A stretch of 64,000 bases of DNA from assembly GCF_900112355.1 (NCBI RefSeq), contig NZ_FOLM01000020.1:1-64000 (forward strand). Direction: 5' to 3'. Source of the DNA: Streptomyces aidingensis. GTDB lineage: Bacteria > Actinomycetota > Actinomycetes > Streptomycetales > Streptomycetaceae. The notes beneath the pieces are model-generated. The model had not been told where the DNA came from, did not search any database, and was given only the letters and a program-made list of their open reading frames with translations. A program made the position numbers and the translations under genes. The stretch's first letter is position 1, and each line of letters starts with the position of its first letter. Positions 61,648 to 64,000 of this stretch are shown here, piece after piece.

Positions 61648-61996
61648 GCGCTGAGGCGGGTCGCGGTGGAGGGGGTGACGGGTGCCCGGTGTCACCCGTA
61701 CCGGTCTGTTCGCACTCGCCCGGTTGACGTAGAGTGACGGCATAAGCGGAGTGGAACGCTCCGGGTACGGCGGAACGTTTCAGGTCTGTGACAGATTGCT
61801 GTCGCAGCCTGGCCACGCCCTGTGCGAAACCTTGCGAACCCCGGCTTTTTCCCGCCGGGTTGCTCCCCGAAACCCCCTTCCGGGTGTGAGCTAGGTGACG
61901 ATCTGGGCGGGGACTCCTGCGCCGGACCGGGTGGAAGGCGTAGCCTTGTTTTCCGCTGTCCATTACCTTGCGGAGCGGAAGAGGGCGGTTGCCGCC
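61648..61996. promoter_or_regulatory. Upstream region of kgd
   Basis: 349 bp. TTGACG (61724-61729) and several TAGxxT-type boxes (for example TAGAGT, 61730-61735) occur, but none at standard spacing that I can pick with confidence. It should contain the kgd promoter. No other gene is seen. Confidence 0.4.
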
Positions 61997-64000
61997 GTGT
62001 CGCCACAGTCCCCGAATACGTCGAACGCGTCGAGTGTCTCCAACGGCCAAGTGAGCCGGGCAAGCACCACCAAGGACGGTTTCGGCGCCAATGAATGGCT
62101 CGTCGACGAGATCTACCAGCAGTACCTGAAGGACCCGAACTCCGTTGACCGGGCGTGGTGGGACTTCTTCGCCGACTACAAGTCCACGGCCACGGCCCCC
62201 GCCGAGCAGCCCCAGCCCCCGGCCGCGCCGGCCGGGCCCGCCGCCCCCGCGGCACAGGCGCCGGCCGCGCCGGCGGAGCCCAAGGCGCCGCCGCCGTCAC
62301 CACAGCCCTCACCACAGCCCTCACCCCGGGCTTCGGCCCGGCCGGCCCCCCGGGCCGCCGCCCCCGCCGCGCCGGCGCCGGCCGCCAGGCCCGCCGCCGC
62401 GCCGCGTCCGGCGCCCCCGCAGGAGGCCGCCGCCCGGCAGCACGCGCCCATGGGGCGGGACGTGCCCAAGGCCACCGCCCCGCTGCCGCAGGACGGCGCC
62501 GGGGACACCGGCCCCGAGCTGGTCACGCTGCGCGGCCCGGCCGCGGCCGTCGCCAAGAACATGAACGCCTCGCTGGAGATGCCGACCGCCACCTCGGTGC
62601 GCGCCGTCCCGGTGAAGCTGCTGTTCGACAACCGCATCGTCATCAACAACCACCTCAAGCGCGCCCGCGGCGGCAAGGTCTCCTTCACGCACCTGATCGG
62701 CTACGCCATGGTGCAGGCGCTCAAGGCCATGCCGGACATGAACCACTCCTTCGCGATGAAGGACGGCAAGCCGACCCTGGTCAAGCCCGAGCACATCAAC
62801 CTGGGCCTGGCCATCGACCTGGTCAAGCCCAACGGCGACCGCCAGCTCGTGGTGGCGGGGGTGAAGCAGGCCGAGACCCTGACCTTCTTCGAGTTCTGGC
62901 AGGCCTATGAGGACATCGTCCGCCGGGCCCGGGCCAACAAGCTCACCATGGAGGACTTCTCCGGGGTCACCGCCTCGCTCACCAACCCCGGCGGCATCGG
63001 CACCGTCCACTCGGTGCCGCGGCTGATGCCCGGCCAGTCGGTGATCCTGGGCGTGGGCGCCATGGAGTACCCGGCCGAGTTCCAGGGCACCTCCCAGGAC
63101 ACCCTGAACCGCCTGGGCATCTCCAAGGTGATGACGCTCACCTCCACCTACGACCACCGGGTGATCCAGGGCGCGGCGTCGGGCGAGTTCCTGCGCCACA
63201 TGAGCCAGTTGCTGCTCGGCGAACACGGTTTCTACGACGACATCTTCCAGGCGCTGCGCATCCCGTACGAGCCGGTCCGCTGGCACCGGGACATCGACGT
63301 CAGCCACGACGACGAGGTCACCAAGGCGGCCCGGGTCTTCGACCTGATCCACGCCTACCGGGTGCGCGGCCATCTGATGGCCGACACCGACCCGCTGGAG
63401 TACAAGCAGCGCAAGCACCCCGACCTGGACATCAAGGAGCACGGGCTCACCCTGTGGGACCTGGAGCGGGAGTTCGCGGTCGGCGGCTTCGCCGGCAAGT
63501 CGATGCTCAAGCTGCGCGACATCCTGGGCGTGCTGCGGGACTCCTACTGCCGCACCACCGGCATCGAGTACATGCACATCCAGGATCCGCAGGAGCGCAA
63601 GTGGATCCAGGACCGGGTGGAGCGCCCGCACACCCCGCCGGAGCGTGAGGAGCAGCTGCGCATCCTGCGCCGGCTGAACGCCTCGGAGGCCTTCGAGACC
63701 TTCCTCCAGACGAAGTATGTGGGCCAGAAGCGGTTCTCCCTGGAGGGCGGGGAGTCGCTGATCCCGCTGCTGGACACGGTGCTCGACGAGGCGGCCGGTG
63801 CCGCCCTGGACGAGGTCGTGATCGGCATGGCCCACCGCGGCCGGCTGAACGTGCTGGCCAATGTGGTCGGCAAGTCCTATGCGCAGATCTTCCGGGAGTT
63901 CGAGGGCAATCTCGACCCCAAGTCGACCCACGGCTCGGGTGACGTCAAGTACCACCTGGGCACCGAGGGCACCTTCACCGGCCAGAACGGCGACCGCATC
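61997..64000 (+). CDS. kgd: Multifunctional 2-oxoglutarate metabolism enzyme (Kgd/SucA), 5' part
   Basis: 668 codons in the window from the GTG at 61997; the frame is still open at the edge (whole proteins are about 1250 aa). The start SPQSPNTSNASSV leads to NEWLVDEIYQQYLKDPNSVD, the E1o N-terminal segment, then an Ala/Pro linker. Residues about 195-420 form an E2o-like acyltransferase domain with the catalytic TYDHRVIQGAASG. The E1 thiamine-diphosphate domain starts near residue 480 (AYRVRGHLMADTDPLEY, IGMAHRGRLNVLANVVGK). The enzyme oxidises 2-oxoglutarate in the TCA cycle; actinobacterial forms combine E1 and E2 functions. Confidence 0.97.
   Translation, partial: MSPQSPNTSNASSVSNGQVSRASTTKDGFGANEWLVDEIYQQYLKDPNSVDRAWWDFFADYKSTATAPAEQPQPPAAPAGPAAPAAQAPAAPAEPKAPPPSPQPSPQPSPRASARPAPRAAAPAAPAPAARPAAAPRPAPPQEAAARQHAPMGRDVPKATAPLPQDGAGDTGPELVTLRGPAAAVAKNMNASLEMPTATSVRAVPVKLLFDNRIVINNHLKRARGGKVSFTHLIGYAMVQALKAMPDMNHSFAMKDGKPTLVKPEHINLGLAIDLVKPNGDRQLVVAGVKQAETLTFFEFWQAYEDIVRRARANKLTMEDFSGVTASLTNPGGIGTVHSVPRLMPGQSVILGVGAMEYPAEFQGTSQDTLNRLGISKVMTLTSTYDHRVIQGAASGEFLRHMSQLLLGEHGFYDDIFQALRIPYEPVRWHRDIDVSHDDEVTKAARVFDLIHAYRVRGHLMADTDPLEYKQRKHPDLDIKEHGLTLWDLEREFAVGGFAGKSMLKLRDILGVLRDSYCRTTGIEYMHIQDPQERKWIQDRVERPHTPPEREEQLRILRRLNASEAFETFLQTKYVGQKRFSLEGGESLIPLLDTVLDEAAGAALDEVVIGMAHRGRLNVLANVVGKSYAQIFREFEGNLDPKSTHGSGDVKYHLGTEGTFTGQNGDRI

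Noticed and set aside
59318..62050. 910-codon minus-strand open frame
   Set aside because: Opposes the response regulator, kinase and kgd genes, all identified by domain motifs.

Overview
The window is a GC-rich (roughly 70-75 %) actinomycete chromosome segment, almost certainly Streptomyces or a close relative. Evidence: GTG starts and ATGA/GTGA overlaps are common, there are XRE-DUF397 pairs, a conservon-type NIT-domain kinase with a roadblock protein, an AurF-type diiron oxygenase, a secreted GH5 mannanase behind a CebR-like box, and a kgd (SucA) gene preceded by an OmpR/HAMP-kinase pair.

Layout. 1-3 kb: start of a secreted ricin-B lectin protein (cut by the window edge), a lipoprotein and a coiled-coil protein. 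3.0-6.7 kb: a minus-strand operon of four genes with 4-nt overlaps, comprising a small protein ending in an amyloid/RHIM-like motif, a STAND-like P-loop NTPase beginning with a similar stretch, and two unknown proteins. 7.1-16.7 kb: Ser/Thr kinase, SNF2-family DrmD-like helicase and a giant Eco57I/PglX-class DNA methyltransferase (DrmMI-like) whose C-terminal third has clearly different base composition. 16.8-19.3 kb: XRE-DUF397 regulator pair divergent from four small genes. 19.6-20.8 kb: VapBC45-type toxin-antitoxin pair. 20.9-25.2 kb: winged-helix protein, then a DUF262 / OLD-like ATPase / toxin-tail-like three-gene operon. 25.3-30.5 kb: RHS polymorphic toxin with candidate immunity gene. 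30.7-32.2 kb: two exported proteins. 32.4-41.8 kb: a 2374-aa helicase-DUF1998-nuclease protein coupled to a ParE-UvrD fusion, the pair flanked by a duplicated ~78-bp intergenic element. Thus 3-42 kb is essentially one defence/conflict island.

42-64 kb is more housekeeping-like: methyltransferase, small basic protein, a frameshifted small gene with another amyloid-like tail, a LysR/aldo-keto reductase divergon, a NIT sensor kinase, mannanase, AurF oxygenase with TetR, a second copy of the XRE-DUF397/zinc-ribbon module (two domains fused that are separate at 18-19 kb), an incomplete conservon (kinase plus roadblock only), a PP2C-like phosphatase, a spermidine-synthase-like protein, a two-component system, and the 5' part of kgd.

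How the genes may work together (inference): DrmD plus methyltransferase, with the helicase-DUF1998-nuclease and ParE-UvrD proteins 16 kb away, look like pieces of DISARM-like anti-phage machinery. The STAND operon looks like an NLR-style sensor-effector unit signalling by amyloid templating. The toxin-antitoxin, DUF262 and RHS genes fill the same island. All assignments are by eye from translated motifs; no database search was run.
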